Part shown: positions 48,658 to 61,200 of the stretch, piece after piece
How the letters are laid out: every line of letters starts with the position of its first letter
Numbering within the stretch: position 1 is the first letter of the stretch
Source: Beta vulgaris subsp. vulgaris
Lineage: Eukaryota > Streptophyta > Magnoliopsida > Caryophyllales > Amaranthaceae
Assembly (NCBI RefSeq): GCF_026745355.1
Contig: NC_079205.1
Span: 379,283-443,282, forward strand
DNA length: 64,000 nt
Direction of reading: 5' to 3'
Notes under the pieces: model-generated
The model's input: only the letters and a program-made list of their open reading frames with translations
What the model was told of the DNA's origin: nothing
Database searches by the model: none
Translations under genes and position numbers: made by a program

Positions 48658-49545
48658 GGAGTTTGGTTTGAGGGTTTCAAGAAAGGGAAAGGGAATTGAG
48701 TTCCTTGTTTCCCTTTGTGAGTGTTTGGTTAGTGTGTTTTTTCAAACCCTTTACCCCTTTTTCTTATTAGGATTACCCTCCTTACCCTTAGATTGATTCC
48801 CCACCACCCCCAAGGTTTGGGATTACACCATATCCCTCTACCATAAAATTATTATTATAATTATTATTATAATTATTATTATTTTTATTATTATTATTAT
48901 TTTCATTTTTATTTTTATTTTTATTTTTATTTTTATTTTTATTTTTATTTTTATTTTTATTTTTATTTTTATTTTTATTTATTATTATTTAATAATAATA
49001 GTTATTATTTATTATTAATATTACTATTTATTATTTATTTATTATTTATTATTATTATTTATTTATTTATATATTTATGATTAATATTTAATAATAATTA
49101 TTATTATTATTTATTATTATTATTATTATTTATTATTATCATATATTATTATTATAATTTATTGTTATAATTATTTATTATTAGTGTATTATTATTTATT
49201 ATTTCTATATATGATTATTTATTTATTTATTATTATTTTAATTATTATTATAATAATTTTTATTTTAAATAATTATTTATTATTATTATTATTTATTATT
49301 ATATATATTTATTTATTAATATTTAAAAACTATTATTATAAATATCATTATTTTTATTAATATTAATTATTATTATTTTCTATTATTATTATTTGTTATT
49401 ATTATTATTTAAATAATAATAATAATTTTCCATTTTCTTTGATGTTCCTAACCAAACAACATTTTTAATCAAAGGGAAACCCTTTCCATTCCTCTTGTAA
49501 CCCTTTCTCATACCCATTCCCTTTCCTCTCAACAAACCAAACGCT
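48658..49545. mobile_element. TIR element filled with ATT/ATTTTT low complexity
   Basis: The left end GGAGTTTGGTTTGAGGG pairs with the right end CTCAACAAACCAAACGCTC. A second inner pair (GTGTTTGGTTAGTGTG and TAACCAAACAACATTTTT) and mirrored AAAGGGAAAGGG and CCCTTTCC runs support one element of about 890 bp. The ends resemble those of the element in the HAP8-like intron. The centre, 48848-49428, is simple sequence. Confidence 0.55.
48848..49428. repeat. AT-only simple-sequence block, (ATTTTT)n and (ATT)n
   Basis: A clean (TTTTTA)n run of about 75 bp (roughly 48905-48980) is followed by over 400 bp built from ATT, ATTT and AATA units with very few G or C bases. Confidence 0.9.
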
Positions 49546-52069
49546 CATTAGTTAGGGTCCATGCTTTCAATATTATGGATGTTAATCTTTAATGTAAGAT
49601 GATAAGTTCCACAATTTTATTTTAGACTTTAATTATTTACTTCAAATATGTTTTTTTCTAACACGCTCTGCTCTCTTCTACTTATTTTTACATAAATTAT
49701 CTTTAATTAACTTAACTTTTTGCTCACCTCAATATATTTTTACTGAATATATCTTTGGTAATTTTTTACTTATTTTTGCTGAAATTACTTTTTTTTTTTT
49801 GTTGATATGTGACTTATTTTTTGCTAACTTATCTTTTATTTGCTACTTATTCTTGATGAATTTAACGTATATTTATTGAACTTATTTTTGCTGAACTTAG
49901 CTTATATTTTGTTGATCTTAATTCTTAACTTAATTTTATTAAAACTTAGTTTAAGGAGTAAGTTGAAAAGATCAACCCTTACCTTTCATTAGTTTCATTT
50001 ACTTCGGGGTCTCAATATGACCAATAGATTAAAAGAATTGTATGACTTGACTGCTTGTAAAAATTTGGTAGCAAATACTTGTAACATGCAAATAGTGCAC
50101 GTACATGCATGTTGGTACAAGAACTTAATCTTTTACCTACCTTTAACCTCCTCCTTTAATCAACAAAGTCTTATATTTGGTGCTGAACTATTTAAAAGTT
50201 GAAACTAATTAGCATCAACTTGCTGAAAACTAGAGCTTAGCTTGTACATCAACTTCGTGTGAGTTAATGCTAATGTTGAAATTAAGTTACCGTTACCTAA
50301 TTAAAAATTATATATATGAGATTGTAGATTAGCCGGTTAGTGCACGTGTATTTTACATATTCAATTATGCTTCAATAATGTATCTATTTAAGAATAGCAA
50401 TCCATACCAATCATCATCATTTGTCGTCTAAAAACATATATACAAGTTTAAATGAATGATGAGAATGGACGGAGGGAGTGATGTATTCAAGTTTTTCTTT
50501 TTTTTTTTCCTATCACGATAATAATTCCTTACATTGTTTTTTCTTAGTTATATATTATATATGTATTATACTTTAAATAAAGTTTTTGGCAGATTATGCT
50601 CAAATCTTGAATTCAATGAATGTTGCCTAAGTCATCAGTCATGTATTATTACCGCAACTTTCCATATCATGCATATAAAATGGCCATAATTTATCTTATA
50701 TAAACTCACTAATCATTAAAAATCATATGAATTGATTAATAATTAACCATTTCAGTGAATTAAGCACTATATGGAAGTGATCCGTATCTAATATTCTTTT
50801 TCTAATTTAACATCTCAATCAAAGTGATGGGTATCAAAAATTTCACTTTAGTTTATTTATGAACCACTTTCATTTGTTAACGCAAATAAGAGTAGTTTAG
50901 GATGATTGTGATAAGAAGAGAATATATAACGAACTATATGGGATGACAATTGCATGACATAAATAATGTTGTCCTTTAATGCATGGCTTAGGGTACAGAT
51001 GCCATCTTCTTTGCGTTTATTTGAGTTGACAATGTTAGGAAGAATATTCATGTCTTTAACTATAGGTAGCTCTTTTTTTAAGCAATGGCCATTATTGAGT
51101 ACCTACACAGACAACACAGTACACGGCTACATTTTTTAATTCCATTTATAACGGGTAAGAGAATGCGGAAATTAAAGTTCTTTCTAATTTGATCAAAAAA
51201 AATTCACAAAAAGATTCAAAATCATGGGAATAGTAAAAGAAAATGGAGGAAGTATTCAAGAGCATAATGCGTAGTATATTTTTCATTAATGTTACTTTTT
51301 AAAATTTCTTATGCTTATATACATGTTTTTTCTCATATTATATATTGTGTTTTAATATATATTCTTTATTTTCAATTATATATTCTCATGATAAAATAAA
51401 ATGAGATATATTCTTATATTGTGAATGATGTAATATTATACTCTGAATTGTCTATAGTCTTAGAAGGGTGTGATATGAGAATCTAATTTGTAGAACAAAT
51501 TAAAGGAGAATAAATTAACCCCCTTTACATATTTATAGAGAGACACTAGCACCTAATTTATCATGTGATGATGTGATTTAAAAGAGATTGTAAAGATACT
51601 CATCAATTAGGTATTATTGGGTGAAACGATTCAAAAACTATGCTTTTTAAAAAAATCAAATGGCATAAAATAATTGACAAAATAATGACATCAAATTTAT
51701 GTATTTTTTTTTTGAAATTATGTCTTTATGTACGTATGAGATTTTCTTACACAATAAGTGATGGTGTAGCATAATATAGGCATACAAGACATACTCTAAG
51801 TTCAATTCAATAAGTTTTACTTCATAAACAATGACGATTAAATTTAAATAAATTCATATAAATCAAATTCAATTGCAACAATGATTAAGCACACCCTAAT
51901 TACTTTCCATTATTAGACATGACAAAACTTATGTCAAATCTCTCAAAATCAAAGAAAAAGCACCTCATTGAAATTTAGCAAGAATATTACTTAGTATTAT
52001 TTCTTCAAGTAGACACTTTTAATTAGTTAGGCATATAGAGGAGACAAATTAAAGGTGTAAACCTAACTG
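49546..52069. other. AT-rich intergenic DNA
   Basis: At 49670-49960 there are degenerate repeats of ACTTATTTTTGCTGAACTTA-like text. Near 50397-50481 a weak inverted pair ending GGACGGAGGGAGTG may be a decayed Stowaway-like MITE. No genes or RNAs were recognised in the remainder. Confidence 0.35.
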
Positions 52070-52470
52070 CCAGATTAATCAATTTTTTTTGTTACAGGAA
52101 AGAAAAGCTAGGTCTGGTTCTTCATACAGGACCAACCTACAACATCCTTTCTGATGATCGAAGAAAAAACCAGATTAGAAGAATAAAACCAATATAATAA
52201 AGACGAAGCCTCGTGACCCCTATGAGCCATGAAATTCGCCGTTTGATTCGCTTTCCTAAAAAAGTGGTTGAACGAGACCTCTGAAACATTGTTCAGTGTT
52301 TCAACCGAATCACCAATCAAACCATAAAATTTCCATGGGACCTTCCAACATCTCCTAATAGAATTGATAACCACAAGATTATCCTCTTCAATTATAAGAG
52401 AGGACTTATTGAGAAACCTAACCGCCTTCACACCCTCTCGCAGACTTTTTGCTTGAAGAATGCTAAATTA
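52070..52470 (-). pseudogene. Relic of a retroelement-type RNase H domain
   Basis: The minus-strand frame 52431-52108 reads with features of the plant RVT_3/RNase H domain found at the end of LINE polyproteins: EEDNLVVINSIRR (acidic active-site strand), VSFNHFFRKANQTANFMAHR (the conserved RxANxxAdxLA-type motif, with N in place of the usual D) and GHE. Upstream in frame, ILQAKSLREGVKAVRF fits the helix before it, but a stop lies 5' of that. No reverse transcriptase, tail or target duplication is seen nearby, so only a fragment remains. Confidence 0.65.
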
Positions 52471-53877
52471 GTCATTAGCCATCTCCAAAAGTTTATTTGA
52501 TTTAATTTATTAAAAAATTAAACCCTCTTTATCTCCTCTAATTTTTCTTTAATTATGAACCACGTTTTAAAGTATTAGAACCACATAATGCCAAGAAAAA
52601 CCTATGTCATCCTTCCCTTAAAAAGATATCCAAATAATTCGAAGCATCATGTATTCTTTCCCTAGTTAATAGTTATGGAAAGCTTACGGTTCTAGACATA
52701 GTAATATGGTTTTAGCAAAATAAATTGCCTAGTTTAATTTTAAGGTGTTCACCATCCCTGAGTGGCACATGTCCTTGTTGGGTCCCCAACTCTCCACTAT
52801 TATAAGATTAAGACGTAAGATTATGATGTAAGATTTATAACGAGGGATTTGTCTTATAAGAGGTCGTCTATTTTTAAATTAAAATTAGATAAGCAAGTCT
52901 AATAAAAAGAGAATTAGCATAAAACCGTCTAGTTTAATATCTTTAATGAATAAAAAACACATTAAATTACGTGAAAAAGCAAACGTTTCATTTGAAACGA
53001 AATAGATGAAGTATATAAATTGTCAAAATTCCCTATTGATAAAGACGAAAGTCAAATTACATATATTAAAAAGGATAAGTTATTAAACCATCATAAAATA
53101 AAGTGGGTTATTTTTTAACGTTTCATAGTGAAAAACTACGTAGGTAATAAGTGTCGGTCTCAAGTTATGCGATTGAATTTTCTGAGTCTTTTGAAGTCGT
53201 TTATTTTGAATCTTTGATCTTTGATCTTTGATGAGTTTAGTCAACAAAGGCACACCGTCAATGAAGATAAAAAGAAACTTTCTTTTACTCGTCTATGTTG
53301 TAGTAGTATTAGACTATCATCAGGACTATTTTACAGCACATCCAACTTAAATTTCCGAATGCATATATGCAAGGTTAAGTGAATCTCCCCTAAACTAAAA
53401 GTTTTAAGTCCATCTGAAGAAATTAAAGGTGGTTATGGTCTATGGGACGAGCCAAAGTCTTAGGTCACTTTTTCGTGTCAAAATCCGTTATTTTGGACTA
53501 GCTCAATTGGAGTTTTTGAGTTAGGCCACCTAAATTTTCAGACATAACCTTTATTTTTTGCCCAAAAATTATTAGAATAGGCGGTCTAATTTTAATATAA
53601 AATTGGACGAATTCGATACCGATTGTTTCTGACAAGCACATTTAATTCCACTTTAACCCCACGTTATCCTAGTCATCCCTTCTCTTCTCCTTCCTTTGTT
53701 TTCTTGATTCTCGAACTACAACAAATAATTTCAAAAAAATAACTTGTTAGTCTTACTTAAAGGATTAAGGTAGTAACTAAATAATTTAAACCAGTCACTG
53801 GATTGGTCAAAGAATGTCATTACTGAGTAAATTAAATTGTTCATAAAATAGATTAAACTAATCCGTAAATAGATTAA
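52471..53877. other. AT-rich intergenic DNA
   Basis: No gene. A short triplication of GATCTTT near 53214-53230 is the only local repeat noted. Confidence 0.35.
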
Positions 53878-54061
53878 GGGCATGTTCTCCCCAGTTTATT
53901 TTCAGTTCAGTTCAATTCAGTTCAGTTCAATTCAGTTTAGTTCAGTTCAATTCAGTTCAGATCAGTTCAGCTTTGGACAATACTTTTACTCTCACATATC
54001 ACTATTCATTTCAGTTCAATTCAGTTCAGTTCAGCTGTTTTATGTCGAAGAGAACAGACCC
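53878..54061. mobile_element. Tourist-like MITE (GGGTATGTTCT family), copy 2
   Basis: The ends are GGGCATGTTCTCCCC and GAGAACAGACCC, with an interior of TTCAGTTCAATTCAGTTCAG repeats and CTTTTACTCTCACATATCAC, as in the copy at 39658. Flanking TAA and TAT suggest a 3-bp target duplication with one change. It is 184 bp; the length difference comes from the low-complexity core. Confidence 0.8.
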
Positions 54062-54311
54062 TATGTTGATCCCTAAATAGATTAAAATAGTCACTATATT
54101 AAAAAAAGTGTCATGTATTTTCTTAATATTGGGCTTGGGCCGTGCCTAATTTTAAGTTAAAAGTAGGCGGTCTTTTACGAGACAAACTGAAAATTGAGAC
54201 GTGTTCAAAGTGCGGGCCGAAATGTGATGCCCAAAACCCGCTAAATTTTTCGGTCAATGTTGATCACCTCTATAGTAGATCTATTAGAAAAAAGGTATAG
54301 TAAATATAACA

Positions 54312-54577
54312 TAGAGGTGATCATCTTGAAGTCGGCTCGACCCAAAAATTAGAGGCTTTTGTACAACATTTTTTCCGCCCGTGGTTTATGCCCAACCCAA
54401 CCCTATTTTTGGGCAAAAACAGTTGGGGCCATAGGCAACCTAAATCCGAAATTTTAGGTGGCCCGAAAATTACGCTTAGCCCAGCTCATAATAGCGGGTT
54501 TTGGCGCAAAAATTTTGGTCCGAAATGGGCCTTTTCTTTGCCAAAGCCTGTCCTAACTCACCCCATGATCACCTCTA
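54312..54577. mobile_element. hAT-like MITE with 8-bp target duplication
   Basis: It begins TAGAGGTGATCATCTTGAAG and ends CCCATGATCACCTCTA, inverted repeats of the plant hAT type. The flanks ATATAACA (54304-54311) and ATATAATA (54578-54585) match at 7 of 8 bases. The interior GGCCCGAAAATTACG-like text is non-coding. A lone GATCACCTCTA at about 54258-54270 may be the end of a second, damaged copy. Confidence 0.8.
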
Positions 54578-55783
54578 ATATAATAATATTCGAAAACTAA
54601 GTATCAATTATATGATAAAAGAATATGCATAAATGGATTAAAAATATTTCTAAACTAATAAATAAAGTGCATAAACTGATGAAAAATATTCGTAAACAAA
54701 TAGATAAATTAATAAGATGCATATACTGATGCAATAATGTACTACTAGCCTTAATATGCACGCGATGCGTGCGTTAATTTGTAAATTTGTTATTCTATTA
54801 GATACTCCATTCGTACTTTATTTATGATTAAACTTAAATGTGAAAAATTCAACAGTTAGATGAATTTAGATATATTAATTCGCTAATGTAAAAAAATAAA
54901 AAGGTTGATTGTTAACATTAATTTTTTGTGAATGAATATTGAACAGAAAGAACAAAAATAATGAGTTGGTTTAACTGAATTAAAGAGTATCAAAGGTAGT
55001 GAATGTTCAGACTTTTCATGTGCACGTTATGTATGCCATCTTTTTTTATAAGGTATAAATATTTTGTTCATTTAATTTTTGATTGAAGTATTTGATGCAT
55101 ATACAAAAATAATGAGTTGGTTTAATTTTTGAAGTATTTTGTTCATTTAAACTTGTTTTAAATGGCAAGTTGGAATGAGAATTTTTAAATGATTTGCTTT
55201 TGTAATTTTTTTCATTCCATTAATTAGATCATTAAGGGTATTTTAGTCACTTCAAAAGAGGACACCACACCTCCTCCCTTGGCTTATACTCCATAGAGAT
55301 GAAAACACCACATTTAATTTAATACTTCATGTAAAAACAAAAGGATAAGGCATTAGTAATTTAGTATATACTTTTTCGGTTACACATACACTCCATAATT
55401 GTGAATCGGCACGTTAGCTAATACTACTACTTAATAACTAGTCCAAAGCCATCATAGAAGTACTACAATTATATATAGGGATTTGTTGGCCAGAAAGAAT
55501 GTGATGAAATGCGCGACGTATTACGGTATTAGTCATCATAAATTATTGGACATTATTGACCTTAATTAAAGGCTTAATTTTGACAATTGATGTTGTCAAT
55601 TTTTTTCGGTTTTTATAGTGAGGCTACAGGTTTATACTAGGCTATCAATCCTAATTGAAAGTTCAACTGTGCATTAAAGTAGTACTACATCATCTTTATT
55701 GTCATTTGTCAATCAGTCTTTTAAGACTTCTTTGATAGCAATCTTTTAAGATTTCTTTGCTGTCATAACTTTTTAGGTAAATA
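54578..55783. other. AT-rich intergenic DNA
   Basis: A text block around AAAATAATGAGTTGGTTTAA occurs twice (about 54954 and 55104), hinting at a small local duplication. No genes were seen. Confidence 0.35.
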
Positions 55784-56011
55784 CTCACTCCCATCTTTAT
55801 TAGTTTACTCTTTTTTTCCACAAAATTTTAAAAGAAATAATATTGTGGGACATAAAAATAAAAAAAAAAACTATTATTTAATGTTAAACTTGAATGTATA
55901 GGTGATGAATTGTTAATGGTTCGATTTCAAAAATAGAAATAAAAAAATAAGTAAACTAATACGGGACATCCCGAAAAAAAATACGAGTAAACTAATAAAG
56001 ACCGGAGGTAG
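55784..56011. mobile_element. Stowaway-like MITE
   Basis: The left end CTCACTCCCATCTTTATTAG followed by TTTACTC pairs with the right end GAGTAAACTAATAAAGACCG followed by GAGGTAG. TA borders both sides (55782-55783 and 56012-56013). It is 228 bp. Confidence 0.75.
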
Positions 56012-57117
56012 TATTTTCTAACTATGCCCTTAGATTAGCACACTGCACATTTATCATATATCCATGTGTATTATTTATCAAAATAACCATATGTTTAATT
56101 ACTCATTTTCAGCTAATCTACTCATTTAGAGCTCATTTGAATAAACAAGGGAATAAAAAAATAGCATTATTGTTTTGTATGCAATTATGCGTGATATACT
56201 CGAGAGTTGAGTTTTTATACTGCTAACTAGCTACTAGTACCAGAATAATTTCCCTCTTTGATGTTATATCTCGTAGTATTGGACCTTGTATATATGATTT
56301 GCATATTTGTGTTTTATAGTTTGGGCCTAAGGCCTTGTTATACTATTAGAATGTATATAAACTCTATTAATTACAGTAATACAAATAACGAAAATCATTA
56401 AACTCTCATAATTTAACACGTAGTGACTCTATACAACAAAGGTCATTCATTTTTTGTCAAACTAATTTACTTTTTACTTATTTTGCTTAATTAAACGAAC
56501 TTGTTTTTGGGACTGTTATATATACTTCCTCTGTTTCTATTTGTTTTTTCTATTTAGAATTTTTTTAGAGTGAAAAAAATTATAGGAAGAACAAATAGTA
56601 ACGAAAGGTGTAATTTTTTGTTTAAGTTCCCGGACTAATAACTTCTAATACAAAAACTTGGGCTTCAAGTAATACATCCCTGTGGTGCCTGAAGGAAGCT
56701 TAGTAGGAAATCTTGCAAGACCAGTGGTTGGTGGCGAAATTGGAGGAAGATTTGGGCAATGTTGCTAAGTGTCATAGATAGGTGAGTTCCTTCTACATGT
56801 CAAACTCCATGTTAGTTACTTGTTGTTTAAGAGTGTGCATTTACTCACAAAGATTATATTTGGAGCGTCGTCAAGCAGCAAGTCACTCTCGGAAAACATG
56901 TAGTTCCCTTCCCCAAGAAGACCTTGACACTTTAGACCATATGGTTTAAGGTCATATTTGTTGCAACTTGCAACCTTTTGAGTTTGATTTCTATAACTAG
57001 TTCTTGTTTCGGACAATACGCACCGGATTATTTATCAACGTGTATTTGAAGTTTTCAGAGATAGAAATAATGTCTCGTCTTTAAATGATTTCTTCTTTCG
57101 CAAAGACCAACATGATT
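56012..57117. other. AT-rich intergenic DNA with a short MITE
   Basis: At 56525-56610 an 86-bp inverted-repeat element starts CTTCCTCTGTTTCTATTTGT and ends ACAAATAGTAACGAAAGGTG, with TA on both sides; it looks like an internally deleted Stowaway-type MITE. Nothing else was recognised. Confidence 0.45.
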
Positions 57118-57200
57118 ATATATTGTAGTGTAGCTGGTTAGAGCATTAGCATATCAAAAGATACGTCATAGGTTTGAATCTTGAAACACACGTTTTTATT
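57118..57200 (+). mobile_element. tRNA-derived SINE head or tRNA-like relic
   Basis: TAGCTGGTTAGAGC (box A, 57131-57144) and GGTTTGAATCT (box B, 57171-57181) are spaced as in a tRNA, and a T run follows at 57193. The ends do not pair into an acceptor stem, so it is not a working tRNA gene; a truncated SINE is most likely. Confidence 0.5.
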
Positions 57201-58257
57201 GTTTAATGTCTCGTTTGATTGTGTGAGGGAGGAGAGAGTACATGTAGCAGCATGACATTTGTTTGTCTTGAATTTTAGATATATATATATAGATATCATA
57301 CTACATTATTACTTTGTATTCTTAATAAAGCTACGGTTACCAAATCTTATCAAAGATGAACGTGTGTGTGTTTAAGCAAAATGTCAACCATATTTTCGAT
57401 TGTGTGCACGAGATAGAGCAGCCCTATGAATAAATTTTTGCTTTAAGCCCAATTTGGCAAATACAAAACTTAGATAAACATGTAGCTGGACTTGATACTA
57501 GCACATGTAACTATAGGGGGAAAATGGTGACTGTATGAACAAATGGGTCACTATGTTAAAAACGATAAATTTTATATGGTAAATTAGAGTAAGAAGAGTT
57601 AATATACAATAGGTCGAAAATAATTACTATATGGAAAAACAATCACTAGGTTTGAGGATTGAACAAAGCTTCTAATCAACACTAATAAGACCACATCCGC
57701 ACAAGTCTCTTTGATTTGACAACAACTTCACTAATTATTCGTAGATCGTTCAAAACTCTACTAAAATTGAAAGAAATAGGGTAAGTTTTCACACAAGTGT
57801 TTTTCATTAGATGGCTTTGAAAGGTAGAATTAGTGCTTCGAAAAGGTATAGTGATGCTACAACCTTTTGATGTACAAAGCAATTCTTCGAAATCGCTAAC
57901 AACTAGAAATTGTTTGAAATCGCTAACAACTAGTACAACAGCTGACGCTACAAATCTATAATAGCTACCACGAGTCTACAACTGCAGCCTGAAAAGTGTG
58001 TACGGAGTAAAATGCTTTGACAACAAAGATTACAGTCCTACTGTAGAAAAGTGTGTAAAAAGACGTATGAACATTTCATATTCACTGAAAGAACATTCAA
58101 CTTCTGCCACTCTAATTATGCAACCCTTCAATGCCAACTTCAACAAACATATGATCAATATATAAACCACATGAAAAAAAAAAAAAAAACCTAAAGTTCA
58201 TAATCGTTGACATTATACCTGTAGTGTTTAACAACAAACAGCAATGAGCTAAATAAT
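57201..58257. other. Intergenic DNA and 3' flank of the D6PK-like gene
   Basis: A 23-bp text (GAAATCGCTAACAACTAG core) is repeated near 57889-57932. The 3'UTR of the kinase presumably lies close to 58257. No other feature was seen. Confidence 0.4.
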
Positions 58258-61200
58258 TTAAAAGAAATCAAATTCCAAATAATTATCGGACCCTTTCTGG
58301 TCCGGCATACCAACAGGCATAGCAGCCTTCTCACTTGACGACGCAGGTGGAACACGAATTCGATCAAACTCCACCGGCCTTGGGATCTCCGGGGGGCTGG
58401 CACACCGGATCAAAGCCCAATTTACACCTTCAAAGAAAGGATGTTGTTTAATCTCTGTTGCACCTCGCTTGTAGGCCAACCTATGCTGTGGTTCCTTCAC
58501 TAATAAGCCTCTGATAAGATCCCGTGCCTGAAAACTGACAGCCGGCGTCTCCGGGAACCTCAAAGGCTGACCGACAACGTTAAAGAGGGTAGCCCGATTG
58601 CCCGATCCCTTGAATGGCGTCTTTCCAAACAAGAGTTCATACAAAAATATCCCAAAGGTCCACCAATCAACTGCGCTACCATGTCCTTCGCCTTTGATGA
58701 TTTCGGGTGCCAAGTATTCGTGGGTTCCAACAAATGACATGGATCGGGCACTTGTGGGTTCCGCAATGAGCTCAGGTAGTGGACTAACTTGGTTGCCTAC
58801 CTCATTTTTTGGTTTGGATTTTTTCTCTTTCTTGGATTTGCTTGAAAAGAGGCGGGGAGTAAAACAACTTGTGGGGGCTACACAAGAAGGTTGAATACAA
58901 GAGGGTTCAATGCAGGCAGGTTGGACACAGTAACCGGAGCTCTTCTTTAAGCCTTCATTCTCAACTGATGCTGACTTGACTAGTGTGGGGCTGACTGCAC
59001 ACCGAAGTGATAGGTCAAAGTCGGAAAGCATAATATGACCGTCATCCCTCACCAGGACGTTTTCTGGTTTGAGGTCACGATATATGATACCAAGCATATG
59101 AAGGTATTCCAGAGATAGGAGGATTTCTGCTACGTAAAACCTGCACGGTTATGGAAAAAGGAATGTAAAGAATAAGCTTATATAAACCAATGGTCTGGAG
59201 TTTATAAAAAAAACTTTTTGAGTTTTTGCATTTCAAATAAAATAACCAATTCTAAAATAACCAATTCTAAGCAAGACAAACGTCATGAAAGAGCCTTAGC
59301 AACAAGATGGTAGGTTCATACTTCATAGTTTTTCCATAAAATCACAACTTCACCCACTTTTTTTCTATGCATGATGATAAACACGAAGTAAAAGATGTAA
59401 CAAGAAATGAAGATTCTCCCACAAAGCCAGTGCCTGAAATGTGACAACTGCAACCAAGAAAATATCTTTCAAGTACATCAACAAACATTGTATGATGCTG
59501 ACCAACCATATCTAAGAGGTGGCACCGTGGCATGCCACTAACATTGTATCTTGGCATATCATGGACCCCTGGTCCCCTAGCTATTCCACAAGTCAAGAAA
59601 CATGTGCACTAATAGAATATGAGAAGTACCCGAAAGTATTTGTTCCCTAGGCCACAACTTATATTTACTGTTGTCGTACTTCACTATTCAGGAAATGATA
59701 ATACTACCACTGCTTTTTATCAGATGCAACATTTGATTATTTTAATCCACTTACCAAAAAGGCAAATGTTGCATCTAAAAAAACAGAGGTTAGTACTATA
59801 CAATGACCAAATTCCAATATCTGACAATTCTTCAAAACTTGGATAGCATATGAAACCAATTCAACCTTTGTCATGATAACTTGGCAAAATTTACATCTGA
59901 CGTAAATGCAGGATCAGCCTAATAGAGCAAACTAAACCATACTACTGCCGTGGTTTCCAGCATAAGATAACATACCTATATTGGTATGTGATAAGCTGTG
60001 CAGCCATAGATGCACATCGGCAACCAAGACCCATACTCCAGGTTAGGCTTATTAAAGCTACAATAAACTTGGTAGTGTTTGGCATGATTAGATAGCAGAT
60101 GATTAATAACATAGCTAAGATCAGGAAACAAGTGGCTGCACAAGAATAAGATGTACTGTCTGATAAATGGACCCTCTTTAAGCAATAAGATAGCTCGTGA
60201 GCATCTATATTGAACTAAGGAATCCAGCTTACATAAAGCAAGCACTGAGCAAGGTAGGTGACATTATATTTGACATGTAAAGCCTAAGGGAAAAGGAAGG
60301 TTTAAGAAGAAAAAAAAACCAAGGATCTTCCAACCTGCCTATCAATAGCACCCTCAAGAGCAAAATATTCAACAATTACCATATACCGATTCCCTAGCGA
60401 TTTTGCAAGTCTCAATCAACATTGCTACAGATAAAGAGGTTTTTTTGCCCCTCATAAATTTCTGCAAGGTAGAGGACTAGAGGAGGTTGACTTGCATACA
60501 AACCATTCGGCAAAACTTTATCAATCATGCATCTGGCGGGTAACCTTTCCTCATTGCAAGTGATCAACACCGCATACAACAGCAAGCCATACGATCATCC
60601 AGTGTACAAAAAGACAACTACTAAAGTCCCACTACAACATAAGTATTCACCTCTTCCCCACCATTAGTCCAAAATTCTAGTCTTTACCTTGCCCAATTTG
60701 ACCAAAGAAATGCTCTAATAGCCAGAGAATCGTCAATCCATATTTGATATACAAAAATGTTCCCTGAAGTTATATCAATTCACGAGCATATAATACATCT
60801 TTAACTGCTTGACTAACACATTAACACTCATACAAACTAGAGAGGATGATATACACTCCTAAAAACCAAGTGGTCATTTAGTTGACTAACACAGTAACAA
60901 ACATACACCGTGCACAGTATATCTTCTGCACAGTAATGCAACACTATCTGAAGGTCCCTAAATCTTCTAAACTCCATTAAATACATAAAGACACCAAATT
61001 CATGAACAAGATCACATATATCCTGATTTTATTGTCTAACATATACTCTAATTGACACCATCGAAATGTGAAGTACAAGGAGTGATCTTGCAGAGATATA
61101 ATGGCCAAACTCCCGCCATATTGATATCAAGTACAACAGTATAAGGTACTTGGAAATTGTTTTCTTTTTCAATTGCCATCATTGTGATTATGAATTCTCT

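Noticed and set aside
53882..54076. A FSSIQFSS-repeat protein
   Set aside because: It is the TTCAGTTCAATTCAG core of a MITE, in which repeated units make an open frame by chance.
57118..57200. A working tRNA gene
   Set aside because: Boxes A and B are present, but the ends do not form an acceptor stem and no convincing anticodon arm could be drawn.
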